Shown here: positions 34,255-42,185 of the stretch, one piece after another
How the letters are laid out: every line of letters begins with the position of its first letter
Position numbering within the stretch: the stretch's first letter is position 1
Assembly: GCF_035989885.1 (NCBI RefSeq)
Contig: NZ_CP108520.1
Span: forward strand, 20,525 to 84,524
Length of the DNA: 64,000 nt
Reading direction: 5' to 3'
DNA from: Streptomyces sp. NBC_01232
GTDB lineage: Bacteria > Actinomycetota > Actinomycetes > Streptomycetales > Streptomycetaceae
The notes under the pieces: model-generated
What the model saw: the letters and a program-made list of their open reading frames with translations, nothing else
What the model was told of the DNA's origin: nothing
Databases searched by the model: none
Made by a program: the position numbers and the translations under genes

Positions 34255-35439
34255 CTATCGCCAGCGAGCCCCGGGCAGCAGGTTTCCGGGGGCGTCCAGC
34301 CATGGTGTCTCACCGTCCGGGCCCACCGTAAGGCCGAAGCGGTCAAGGGCGGGGCTGCCTTGGGCTTCCCACCACGTGCAGGCGGCTTCTACGGCGTCCC
34401 ACAGGCGTCGCGGGCCGTGCTGGTAGACGATGCCCGGCCCATACTCCTCCGGCCACCGTACGGCCGCCCACGAGCGATCGGTGAGGGAGTACCACCAGGC
34501 GGCCGGGGCGCCGTCGGGTTCGGTGTGGGTGGTGTGCGCGACGTGGGGCACGGCGAGGCTGATGGCGTGGTGGGCGTCGGCGAGCTGGTCGGGCTGCACG
34601 GCTGTGCCGGTCGAGCCCGGCCACTGCTTGACGTACTTCTCGGCGTCCGGCCATACCGTGCGGTGCGACCGGGCCTTCATGAACTCAACCGCGGTGACGA
34701 ACGGGCCGGACGCGGTGCCGTCGGAGTGGACCGTGAGGCGGGCGGCGGCGTCGCGGCTGCTGTAGTGCGTTCCGTATGGGGCGACGATGACGCCGCCGGG
34801 CCTGACCTGTTCCACCCATGCGCGCGGGATGCTGCGCACGCCGAACGTGCACAGCATCCGGTCGTACGGGCCGCGGTCGGGGTGGCCGGCGAGGGCGTCG
34901 CCGGTGAGCGCCTCGGCGTAGAGGCCGAGGGTGCACAGCCGCTCCCGCGCCGCCGCAGACACGGCCGGGTCCACGTCGATGGTGGTGACGTTGACGGCGC
35001 CGCAGCGGTGGGCCAGGAGTGCGGCGGTCTCGCCGGTGCCGGTGCCCGCGTCCAGGACGCGCATCCCGGCGTCGGCGTCCAGGGCGGCGAGGAGGCGGAA
35101 CACCACCGAGGGTTGGGAGCTGGACGAGGTCGGGACCGTGCCCGGATGGTCGCCGCGATGGGCGCCGTCGTCCCACTGGGTGACCACGGACAGGTCACTG
35201 TCGGCGTATCCGTACCAGGCTGCCGGATCCGTGCGCCGGTCCACGGTCACAGCGCGGGAGTGTGGAACCTCGCCGAGCTGCTCGGCCGGAAGGAACGGCC
35301 ACATCACCTGAGGCAGGAACGCCGCGCGGTCGACGGTGGCGAAGGCGGGTGCCCAGTCGGAGGAGAGAGCACCCGATTCCATGAGGCAGCGCCCCAGCTC
35401 GGTACGGCTGGGGCGCTCCTGGTGTGCGATGACGGTCAT
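34255..35439 (-). CDS. PIMT-like SAM methyltransferase with C-terminal extension
   Basis: Encodes 394 residues. Residues about 110-235 form a protein-L-isoaspartate methyltransferase-like Rossmann fold: MRVLDAGTGTGETAALL (SAM motif I), VTTIDVDPAVSAAARERL, YDRMLCTFGVRSIP, VRPGGVIVAPYG. The N-terminal 100 residues fit the PIMT cap (SDWAPAFATVDRAAFLPQVM). The C-terminal 150 residues (RSWAAVRWPEEYGPGIVYQH; GPRRLWDAVEAACTWWEAQG; DRFGLTVGPDGETPWLD) match the extended methyltransferases that accompany ATP-grasp or FxLD-type RiPPs in actinomycetes (from memory). Three bases upstream ends a 54-residue low-complexity peptide gene, so a peptide-modifying role is plausible. Confidence 0.75.
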   Translation of the reverse strand: MTVIAHQERPSRTELGRCLMESGALSSDWAPAFATVDRAAFLPQVMWPFLPAEQLGEVPHSRAVTVDRRTDPAAWYGYADSDLSVVTQWDDGAHRGDHPGTVPTSSSSQPSVVFRLLAALDADAGMRVLDAGTGTGETAALLAHRCGAVNVTTIDVDPAVSAAARERLCTLGLYAEALTGDALAGHPDRGPYDRMLCTFGVRSIPRAWVEQVRPGGVIVAPYGTHYSSRDAAARLTVHSDGTASGPFVTAVEFMKARSHRTVWPDAEKYVKQWPGSTGTAVQPDQLADAHHAISLAVPHVAHTTHTEPDGAPAAWWYSLTDRSWAAVRWPEEYGPGIVYQHGPRRLWDAVEAACTWWEAQGSPALDRFGLTVGPDGETPWLDAPGNLLPGARWR

Positions 35440-35442
35440 GGG

Positions 35443-35607
35443 TTACCGGTGCTTCCCGCCACCGGAGGGCGTGCTGGTGTCGGGGTTGGACGGCGGCGGC
35501 GGGGGCGGGGTGGAGATCGGCGCGGACCCTCCGCCGTGGCTCCCTCCACCACCTCCTCCACTGCCACTGCCTCCACTGCTCCCGCTGTTCCCGCTGTTGT
35601 TCGCCAT
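35443..35607 (-). CDS. 54-residue Gly/Ser/Pro-rich peptide, possible RiPP precursor
   Basis: Starts MANNSGNSGSSGGSGSG, continues with a Gly run, SHGGGSAPIST, six prolines and SNPDTSTPSGGGKHR. It has a single acidic residue, Asp43, followed by Thr. It ends three bases before the methyltransferase start, so the two are co-translated. A PIMT-like enzyme beside a short peptide with one Asp suggests methylation and possibly aspartimide formation, as in imiditide-type and related RiPPs; this is inference. Alternatively it is a flexible structural peptide. Confidence 0.55.
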   Translation of the reverse strand: MANNSGNSGSSGGSGSGGGGGGSHGGGSAPISTPPPPPPSNPDTSTPSGGGKHR

Positions 35608-35736
35608 GGCGGTACTCCTCTCGGTCGTGCGGTACCGGCCGGGCCGAGTGGCCGGCCGGGGTCGTACGCCCCACGGTCGGGGTGCCGAAGCGTCAGGGGA
35701 AGGCCGCTTCGGCAGCAGCCTCACCGCGGGGTGGTC

Positions 35737-35949
35737 TCAGGGGTCGGTGATCCGCTCGGCACGGCGTCGGATCACGGTGAGGGTGTCCGGGGCGTCGGTC
35801 TCCCACTGGTGGAAGGTGCCGCCGTAGATGGGCCGCAGCACCCACACCGGCACGGGGCCCGGGCCCTTCTCGCGGACGTCTGTGACGATGGCGCCGTGTC
35901 CGGCGGCGTCTTTGACCTGGTCGCCGACCCACGCCCGGGGCCCGCTCAC
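35737..35949 (-). CDS. 70-residue hypothetical protein
   Basis: GTG start overlapping the preceding stop by GTGA. A small beta-barrel-like sequence (WVGDQVKDAAGHGAIVTDVR; VWVLRPIYGGTFHQWE) resembles KOW/SH3-like folds. It is co-translated with the upstream gene of similar style. Function unknown. Confidence 0.6.
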   Translation of the reverse strand: MSGPRAWVGDQVKDAAGHGAIVTDVREKGPGPVPVWVLRPIYGGTFHQWETDAPDTLTVIRRRAERITDP

Positions 35950-36209
35950 CGGACACCCGCGGCCACGTCCGGGGCGAACAGGCGCAGGGGTTTCAGCTCG
36001 CGGGGGTCGGCCGTCCACTCCCGTCCCGAGCCGTCCATGGGGCGCATGTGCGCGATCCGGTCGACCGTCTTGCCGGTGACCTTGGAGGTGCGGATGAACA
36101 CGGTGCCGACGGTGCCGGTGCGCTCCGTTGCGGGGTGGATGACCTCCCGCCCCAGCAGGTGGTGGTCGTCGTCCTCCCGCACCCACACGTTCGTGTCGTT
36201 CCTGATCAC
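35946..36209 (-). CDS. 87-residue hypothetical protein
   Basis: GTG start behind AGGAGGCA. Sequence includes VWVREDDDHHLLGREVIHPA and then GTVGTVFIRTSKVTGKTVDR, again SH3-like beta strands with a His/Asp-rich loop. It overlaps the following gene by four bases. The pair may be a duplicated small-domain family located upstream of the methyltransferase-peptide unit. Confidence 0.6.
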   Translation of the reverse strand: MIRNDTNVWVREDDDHHLLGREVIHPATERTGTVGTVFIRTSKVTGKTVDRIAHMRPMDGSGREWTADPRELKPLRLFAPDVAAGVR

Positions 36210-36335
36210 GTCCGTGCCTCCTGCCTGTCGGTGTAGGGGGTGGGAGTGCGCCCCGCTGCTAGGCCCAGGACGCACTCCCGGGGGATGTGCTGTGGGTAGT
36301 CAACCGGTGACAGGCAAGGCGGGGCGTGGGGTGTG

Positions 36336-36383
36336 CCGGACTTTCAGGCGGACTTTTCTGCCCCGGTCCGCCTGAAAGTCCGG
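36336..36383. promoter_or_regulatory. 18-bp perfect inverted repeat upstream of the TPR regulator
   Basis: CCGGACTTTCAGGCGGAC and its exact complement GTCCGCCTGAAAGTCCGG flank a 12-base spacer, 56 bases before the regulator start. The symmetry and place suggest an operator for the HTH-TPR regulator encoded next, or a strong attenuator-like hairpin. Confidence 0.65.
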
Positions 36384-36439
36384 GCCGGGTGGCTCTACCG
36401 TGCGAGGAGAGCTCACACCACGGAACGCGAGGGGGCGCC

Positions 36440-37723
36440 ATGTCCGAACCGGCGGAGGAGCCAAGGGCGTTCGCGGACCTGGTCGACGGTTTCGGGTGGC
36501 GCAGTCCCAAGCAGTTCATCCGCGTGTACGCGGCCGTCGCGGCCCGCATCGGTGAACGCGAGGACGTCACCGACCGGCAGATCCGCCGGTGGCGAGCGCC
36601 GGAGCCGCCGTGCCCGCAGCCGGGCCGTCAGCGCGTCTTAGAAGCGATGCTCGGCGTGCCGCTGGAACAGGCCGGCTTCCGGGTTCCGGAGCACCGCCGC
36701 AACCCCGTCACCGCGCCCGTGGCGGTACTGGACCCGATCCCCGAACTCCGCGAGAGGCCCGATCCGATGCAGGACCGCCGCACCATCCTGGCCGCCGCGG
36801 GCGGCATCGCCCTCGGCGCGACCGGGATAGGAGCGGCGCCCGCCACCGCCTACGACGCGCCCCGCATCGGCACGGACGCCGTGACCGACCTGCGCCGTGG
36901 CCTCGCCTCCCTGTACGGGCTCGACGACCGGTTCGGCGGCGCCACGGTCGGCCCGCTCGCCGCCGCCCACCTGTCTCGCGTGCGGCGCCTGATCGATACC
37001 GGGTCCTACCCCGAGACGATCGGCCGTCAGCTGCGGCTCATCTCCGGCGAGACCGCCGAACACGTCGGCTGGCTCGCCTTCGACGCGGGCGACCATGCGC
37101 GCGCCCGGTCGTACTGGACGCAGGCCCGCGAGACGGCGGCCGAACTGCGCGACGACTCCCTCGGCGTCCTGGTGCTCGCGTCCATGGCGCTGCTGGAGCT
37201 GCGGGAGAAACAGCCCCGGCCCGCGCTGGACCACGCCCGACGGGCCGCCGAGCTCGCCGCGCCGTGGGCGCCACCGTCGCTGCTGTCCATCCTCGCCACC
37301 CGCGAAGCACGGGCACTGGCCATGCTCGGCGACTCCGCGTCGGCCCGCACCACGCTGGCGAACGCAGCCCGCCTGTACGAGAAAGACCGCGGGTCACGGC
37401 CGGCACCCGACTGGACGCTGTTCCACGGCCCCGCCGAACTCGCCTCGGCGCAGGCCGAACTGTTCACGGCAGCCGGACATCACCGCGCCGCCGTGTCGTG
37501 GCTGCGCCGCTCCCTGGAACGACAGGAAGCCACCTACGCCCGCAACGAGGCCCTGCAGCGAGCCGGCCTCGCCGGGGCGCTCGCCCGATCGGGAGACGCC
37601 GACGAGGCAGCGCACCACATCGAGCAGGGCGAGGCCCTGCTCACCGAAGTGTCCTCGGGGCGGGCGCGGGAATCGCTGGCCGTGGCCCGCCGCGAGCTCG
37701 ACCGTGTCCGCCCCACCCGATGA
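36440..37723 (+). CDS. HTH-TPR transcriptional regulator with Tat-like middle segment
   Basis: Encodes 427 residues. The N-terminal 80 residues form a DNA-binding domain (FIRVYAAVAARIGEREDVTD; DRQIRRWRAPEPPCPQPG). Residues about 110-135 (RRTILAAAGGIALGATGIGAA) look like the hydrophobic segment seen in Streptomyces Tat-pathway-annotated regulators. Residues 150-425 are TPR helices (ARSYWTQARETAAELRDDSL; VLASMALLELREKQPRPALD). The 18-bp inverted repeat upstream suggests autoregulation. The next gene, a GNAT acetyltransferase, is probably co-transcribed. Confidence 0.75.
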   Translation: MSEPAEEPRAFADLVDGFGWRSPKQFIRVYAAVAARIGEREDVTDRQIRRWRAPEPPCPQPGRQRVLEAMLGVPLEQAGFRVPEHRRNPVTAPVAVLDPIPELRERPDPMQDRRTILAAAGGIALGATGIGAAPATAYDAPRIGTDAVTDLRRGLASLYGLDDRFGGATVGPLAAAHLSRVRRLIDTGSYPETIGRQLRLISGETAEHVGWLAFDAGDHARARSYWTQARETAAELRDDSLGVLVLASMALLELREKQPRPALDHARRAAELAAPWAPPSLLSILATREARALAMLGDSASARTTLANAARLYEKDRGSRPAPDWTLFHGPAELASAQAELFTAAGHHRAAVSWLRRSLERQEATYARNEALQRAGLAGALARSGDADEAAHHIEQGEALLTEVSSGRARESLAVARRELDRVRPTR

Positions 37724-37731
37724 GGAGTCCC

Positions 37732-38271
37732 GTGGAATACACCACCGTCACCGAAACCGACACCGCCGGGCGCGAGCTGGACGACCTCGCCCCCGTCTAT
37801 GAAGCCGTGTTCGCCGAGCCCCCGTACAACGAGGGACCGCGTGACGTCGCCGAGTTCCTGGAGCGCTACCAGCGCGAGCACAAGACGCCCGGCTTCCGGC
37901 TGGTCCTGGCCCGCGACGGCGGCGAGCTCACCGGGTTCGCCTACGGCCTTCCCCTCGCGTCCACCACCGGATGGTGGTCCGGATTCCTGGACACCGACCT
38001 GCCCAAGGAGTTCACTCGCGAGGACGGGCAACGCACCTTCGTCGTGATGGAACTCGCCGTGCTCGCCAGCTGGCGCGGCCGTGGCGTCGGCCGGGCCCTG
38101 CATACCGCCTTGCTCGACGGAGTCACCGCAGAGCGGGTCACCCTCACCGTCCGCCCTGAGGCGCCGGCCGCCACCTGGTACGAGCACCTGGACTACCAAC
38201 TGGTGGGCCTCACCCAGCCATGGGACGGCGCACCCGTGTACCGATCCATGATCAAGCCGCGGCAGCCCTAA
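37732..38271 (+). CDS. GNAT family N-acetyltransferase
   Basis: Encodes 179 residues from a GTG behind GAGGAG, eight bases after the regulator. Core GNAT features are ELAVLASWRGRGVGRALHTA (acetyl-CoA loop R/QxxGxG/A) and LTVRPEAPAATWYEHLDYQL. It would transfer an acetyl group to an amine; the substrate is unknown. Co-operonic location suggests it is controlled by the upstream regulator. Confidence 0.85.
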   Translation: MEYTTVTETDTAGRELDDLAPVYEAVFAEPPYNEGPRDVAEFLERYQREHKTPGFRLVLARDGGELTGFAYGLPLASTTGWWSGFLDTDLPKEFTREDGQRTFVVMELAVLASWRGRGVGRALHTALLDGVTAERVTLTVRPEAPAATWYEHLDYQLVGLTQPWDGAPVYRSMIKPRQP

Positions 38272-38645
38272 TAGGGTGCGAAGCGCCCGGCAGACGGATG
38301 CTCCCCAGCCCCGAGGCATTGGGGGAACGGGTCGTGGCGTCAGGTGGCACGTCAGCCGTTCTTGACCCTGTTACGAAGGCTTGGTTGCGTTGCTTCAGGG
38401 CGTCGGGCGGACCCCCGCCCAGCTCTGAGGGCCACCCACGCCCGGCGCGCGCCTCGCATGCAGTCGTCAGATGCGGGGGCCAGCCCCCGAGACTGCGCCG
38501 CACGGTCGAGTCCGCGGAAAGGCCGCCTCGCACGCGGACGCCGTGGGGCGGGACCCTCTGGCGCCGGCCCCACTTGTTCGGTCTGGGGCCGGTCTACACG
38601 GTCGCACCCCACCGACTCCCGGGAACTGCCCCCCTTCCCCGTCAT
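38272..38645. other. 374-bp region between convergent genes without a clear gene
   Basis: I found no frame with a start and consistent codon bias, and no RNA gene. The region keeps a high GC content and separates the GNAT gene from the convergent DUF6099 gene. Confidence 0.4.
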
Positions 38646-39284
38646 TCACGGGGTTCCATTTCGGCCTGCGCCCGCGTCAGTTGCTTCACGGTCCAGGACC
38701 GCGAGCCTGCGCAACAGCCCGCGCACGCAGTCGGAAGCCTCGTCGGCCGCGTCGATAGACTCGATGCATTGCCAGTAGACGTGTTCGTCGTCGGTGGCCA
38801 ACGCGACTCCGACCAGTGCGATGCCGACCTCACCGAGCAGCGCAGCCAGTGCTTGCAGCGAGCCCGCAGGGTCCGAGACCCCGGTTAGCATCGCAGCCCT
38901 CGGCGCAAGGGTCCCCCACGCGGCCGCGTCCCGATCAATGGCGCCACACCCCCTGGCCCCTGCCTCGGAAAGGCCGCGTGCCTGGTCTCGCAGGCCGGCA
39001 GGGCCGGTGACCGCCAGCGCCCCACCGATTCCCTGGGCAAGCGCTTGCGCCTGCCACGCCTCCGTCAAGATGTCCTCTGTCGACGGGCTTTGCGCCAGGG
39101 CATGACGGGAGGCGGCGATCAGGCGCGTGGCATTACTCGCGGACGGGACTGATTCACCCGGCGAGTGCTGGGAATCGCTGAGCCTCTCCCTCATCCGCTC
39201 GCAACGCGCCGCGGTGCCTTCGGGGTCGCTCCACATGTCTTCGACTGCACGCGCAGCATCACGAAGCCGGTCTTCGATACCCAT
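38646..39284 (-). CDS. DUF6099-like protein
   Basis: Encodes 212 residues. The family-like block is RLIAASRHALAQSPSTEDIL, EAWQAQALAQGIGGALAVTG, LSEAGARGCGAIDRDA, LGEVGIALVGVALATDDEHVY and WQCIESIDAADEASDCVRGLLRRL. Chromosomal homologues are uncharacterised single-domain proteins; here there is a 45-residue N-terminal extension. It follows the sigma gene by three bases, so it may be an effector or regulator of that sigma operon. The family name is recalled, not searched. Confidence 0.65.
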   Translation of the reverse strand: MGIEDRLRDAARAVEDMWSDPEGTAARCERMRERLSDSQHSPGESVPSASNATRLIAASRHALAQSPSTEDILTEAWQAQALAQGIGGALAVTGPAGLRDQARGLSEAGARGCGAIDRDAAAWGTLAPRAAMLTGVSDPAGSLQALAALLGEVGIALVGVALATDDEHVYWQCIESIDAADEASDCVRGLLRRLAVLDREATDAGAGRNGTP

Positions 39285-39287
39285 GGA

Positions 39288-39848
39288 TCAACCTCCCTCG
39301 CCCTCGCCGAGCAGCACTCTGAGTGCCTTGCGAGCATGGTGCAGGTGAGTCTTCACCGACCCGGTCGAGATGCCCATGATGGCGGCGATCTCATCAAGCG
39401 GCAGGTCGTACTGCGCCTGGAGCGCGACAGCCCTGGCCTGCTGCACGGGAAGCTTGCGTACCGATTCCAGGATGTCTGTGCGGACATCGCATACTGCGAA
39501 CTGATCGCTCGGCCGCACGAATCGTGAATGGTCGGGAAGCAGGTGCGGATCCGTACTCAAACCGAGTTTACGACGCGCCGCCTGAGCATCACCAAGACGT
39601 TGGCCCGCGACCTTGAACAGCCAGGCGCGCGGATTCTCGAGGCCGCAGACCGTCGTCCAGTACCGATGGGCACTGATCATGGTCTCCTGAGCAGCGTCGT
39701 CGATCACGGACGCGTCGCCCTCAAGCCAGATGAGATACCTGCGCACCTGAGGCTCCCAGCGGGCGAAGAACCGTCCGAAAACGTCGTCACCAGTGCCCAC
39801 TTCCTCCCCCTGACCCGGTCCCCGCATCTGCCTCGCCTTGCCGGTCAC
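39288..39848 (-). CDS. ECF-type RNA polymerase sigma factor
   Basis: Encodes 186 residues from a GTG. Region 2 is at residues 25-90 (FARWEPQVRRYLIWLEGDAS; AAQETMISAHRYWTTVCGLE; PRAWLFKVAGQRLGDAQ), region 4 at 125-180 (SVRKLPVQQARAVALQAQYD; LPLDEIAAIMGISTGSVKTH). It directs RNA polymerase to a dedicated promoter set. Its start overlaps the end of the small membrane gene upstream by 62 bases. A GTG or ATG further in (39827) is possible. Confidence 0.85.
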   Translation of the reverse strand: MTGKARQMRGPGQGEEVGTGDDVFGRFFARWEPQVRRYLIWLEGDASVIDDAAQETMISAHRYWTTVCGLENPRAWLFKVAGQRLGDAQAARRKLGLSTDPHLLPDHSRFVRPSDQFAVCDVRTDILESVRKLPVQQARAVALQAQYDLPLDEIAAIMGISTGSVKTHLHHARKALRVLLGEGEGG

Positions 39849-40059
39849 CTTCCCTCATCGCCGGCGTGCTGTCAGGCATCCGGTCAAGGATCACCCGCAG
39901 TGTTGCCCGGCGTTCCCGCTCCAGTCCCGCACGGACCCGGCCACGGGCTAGCTCGTGCAAAACATCCCAGTGGCTGGAGCTCCCGTGACGGCATCGGACC
40001 ACCAGACCGATGACGGCGACCACGGCGGGCGCCAGGATTCCCATCAGCTCAACCGTCAT
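39787..40059 (-). CDS. 90-residue single-TM protein upstream of the sigma factor
   Basis: ATG behind GAGGAG. One TM helix (GILAPAVVAVIGLVVRC) leads to a charged cytosolic helix (LARGRVRAGLERERRATLRV) and a Gly/Ser-rich tail. Position before and overlap with an ECF sigma gene make an anti-sigma-like or regulatory membrane partner possible, but no zinc-binding anti-sigma motif is present. Confidence 0.6.
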   Translation of the reverse strand: MTVELMGILAPAVVAVIGLVVRCRHGSSSHWDVLHELARGRVRAGLERERRATLRVILDRMPDSTPAMREGDRQGEADAGTGSGGGSGHW

Positions 40060-40370
40060 GCTGTCCTGCTCCTCGCTCGCATGCGGGGCACTCGCCGCCG
40101 CGCTTGTGCCCACTACAGGGCCGGGGCGGCCAAAGGGTTGAACGCGAAGAGGCCCGGATCACGTCCAGAGTCGATGCAGGCCTGGGGAGACCGACCAGTC
40201 GGCCAAAAAGCGGCCACGAGCCCCTCGCCGCGGCAGGCCCCGTTCGGCGGAGTCCACGTGCCAGCCCTCCTCCGCGACGCCCACGTACGGTGACCGGCAG
40301 CCAAAGCCACGGCCTGCCCTCCGGGGCCTATCCCGGGGGCACTGTCAGTGCCCTGCCTCACCATCACCTC
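40060..40370. other. 311-bp divergent intergenic region
   Basis: It must carry the promoters for the minus-strand sigma operon and the plus-strand endonuclease VII gene. No obvious operator symmetry or small gene was seen. Confidence 0.35.
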
Positions 40371-41175
40371 ATGCCGACCGTGAACGACCTGCCTCCGTAC
40401 CGGCGCGCACAGCTGCTCTGGCGCTGGGCCCACCAAGGCGCCGACCGCGTTGAGAGGCTTGTACGCGAAGCGGAGAACCGCCCCTGCCACATGCCGACCG
40501 GGGCGGACGCTCCACCGGGCACCACTACGGCCATCCCTGGCGACGACGGCCGGGTCCACCTCATCCGAGCCGGCCACCCGCTGTGCGCCGCCCCCAGACT
40601 CGACGGCTGGGAACACCGGGCCCACTGCAGTTGGTTCGACCGGGGCGCGGGCCCGGAAGACTGGAACGGGCGGATCCACGCGCCCCTGGAACACGAGTGG
40701 CGCTCAGCCATGTACACCTGGCTTGTCCGCGCCGCAGGGCCCGAACGGAACCCAGCCGAGGTGAACCGCCAAGACCGCTGCCCCTTCGGCGGCGCCAGCT
40801 GGCCACCAACGCCGGCCCGTACCCGCTCCATCCGGATCCTGCGCGAAGCGCTCATCGCGGCCTACGGGCCGGACTGCCAGCTCTGCGGCCTCTACCCCGG
40901 CGAGATGGTCGACCACGACCACGAGACCGGCTACGTCCGCGGCATGCTCTGCCGGTTCTGCAACTGCACCCTGGAGGAATGCCCCCCACATCGCAGGCTG
41001 CCCCAAGGCGGACTTCATGAACAACCCGCCAGCGGCCGCCCTGGCCCTCATCTACCCAGCGAACCAGGAGTGGCGGCCCAAGGAATCCACCCGCCAGCGA
41101 AAAATCGCGATGCTCGGCTTCGACCCGTTCGAAGGTCTACTCCGCCGGGTCCGCCAAGACGGCAGCTCACCTTGA
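40371..41175 (+). pseudogene. endonuclease VII-type HNH nuclease gene with a frameshift
   Basis: The ATG at 40371 opens a frame with QLLWRWAHQGADRVERLVRE and then the endonuclease VII core: CQLCGLYPGEMVDHDHETGY, VRGMLCRFCNC (zinc Cys pairs and the catalytic-region DHDH). At the run of six C near 40981-40986 the expected coding continues only in another frame (HIAGCPKADFMNNPPAAALA, NQEWRPKES, ending at 41175). Codon bias follows the shifted frame. One C fewer would restore a protein of about 267 residues. Either a real mutation or a homopolymer sequence error. T4 endonuclease VII resolves branched DNA. Confidence 0.75.
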
Positions 41176-41266
41176 ACGTGAGCGCGCCCGACCCGGAAAC
41201 CGGCGAACAGAACGGCTCCACACACCACGCCGAACCGCGGCGGTAGGCCAAGGGCACCCGACCGAC

Positions 41267-41300
41267 GTAGGCACCCCACACGTCTCGTGCGGGGGCCTAC
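41267..41300. terminator. hairpin between endonuclease VII and parB genes
   Basis: GTAGGC-CCCC arms pair imperfectly with GGGGGCCTAC around a CACACGTCTCGTGC loop. It can stop transcription from both convergent genes. Confidence 0.55.
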
Positions 41301-41315
41301 GCTGTGAGCCCCGGG

Positions 41316-42185
41316 TCAGGCCTCGGCGCCGATGGCCTTGCGGGCCGCCTTCTTGGCGGCGTCTACGCGCCGCTGGACCTTGATGATCTCCGCCTCGATG
41401 GCCTGGACCTGGTCCAGTACTGCGCCAGGGTTCTCCTGGACCAACTGCTCAATGAGCTTCGGCGCGAGCACCTTGTAGGCGTCGGCGAAGGCCAGTCGGC
41501 CCGCCACGTCGGCGGGTGACACGGGCGCGGGGGGCGCCGGCTTCGGGGCCGGTGTCCCTGCGGGAGGCAGCAGCCCGAGGTCACGCGCCGCCTCGGTCAG
41601 GGATGCGGCGGACAACTTGCCGCTGTCCTTGGCGGCCTGGAGAACCAGGCCGGCCGCCTCTGGGTCTGCCTTGTACAGGGGGGCCAGGACGGCGGCCTGA
41701 GAGGCCACCACGGGGGTCGAGGTCTCCTCGATGAGCGGGGCCAGGGCCCGAATGTCCTGGGCCGCGCCGATCAGGTCGTACACGTACTGCCGCTTGATCC
41801 CCAGAGATTCTGCGTAGTCCCCGACGGTCAGGCCGCGGTGCTCATGTGCGCGCCGTTCGAGCAGTAGTTGCAGCAGTTCTCCCTTGAGGACGCTGCCCTG
41901 CATCTTGGCGAGCTGGAAGCTGCGGACTTCCGCCCGGTCCGCGTCCCAGTAGGCCGCTTCAAGGGTCTCGACCTGCTTGGCCTCGTCCATTCCGTCCAGG
42001 GTGGACGTCTCGAAAGAGGCTGGCACGAGTGCCGGGGCGACGGCGGGGGCGTTGGCGGGCTGGAACTGCTGAGGCAGGGCCGGGTCCCGGTTGGCATCGG
42101 GTGCGCGCGGGACGCGGCTTGCGCGCTGGGCGGTCTCGGCCTCCAGGCTGGCGAGACCCTGCGCGACGAGGTTCTTCTTGCTCAC
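41316..42185 (-). CDS. parB: ParB-like partition protein
   Basis: Encodes 289 residues, with the start overlapping the parA stop by ATGA. It is not a canonical ParB: there is no N-terminal CTPase motif. Residues about 105-150 contain an HTH (HEHRGLTVGDYAESLGIKRQ; YVYDLIGAAQDI). The C-terminal 60 residues are helical (LIEQLVQENPGAVLDQVQAI; AAKKAARKA). It probably binds the palindromes at 43072-43157 upstream of parA and stimulates the ATPase. Divergent ParB partners are usual on actinomycete plasmids. Confidence 0.7.
   Translation of the reverse strand: MSKKNLVAQGLASLEAETAQRASRVPRAPDANRDPALPQQFQPANAPAVAPALVPASFETSTLDGMDEAKQVETLEAAYWDADRAEVRSFQLAKMQGSVLKGELLQLLLERRAHEHRGLTVGDYAESLGIKRQYVYDLIGAAQDIRALAPLIEETSTPVVASQAAVLAPLYKADPEAAGLVLQAAKDSGKLSAASLTEAARDLGLLPPAGTPAPKPAPPAPVSPADVAGRLAFADAYKVLAPKLIEQLVQENPGAVLDQVQAIEAEIIKVQRRVDAAKKAARKAIGAEA

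Noticed and set aside
34255..35439. Methyltransferase as a housekeeping L-isoaspartyl repair enzyme
   Set aside because: It has a 150-residue C-terminal extension and an adjacent co-translated peptide gene, neither expected for the repair enzyme.
38272..38645. Possible tRNA or small RNA gene between convergent genes
   Set aside because: No cloverleaf or CCA-type end could be assembled by eye, and no promoter-terminator pair is evident.
41316..42185. Canonical ParB with CTPase domain
   Set aside because: The N-terminal ParB/Srx-like motifs are missing; the call rests on the HTH and coupling to parA, so it is described as ParB-like.
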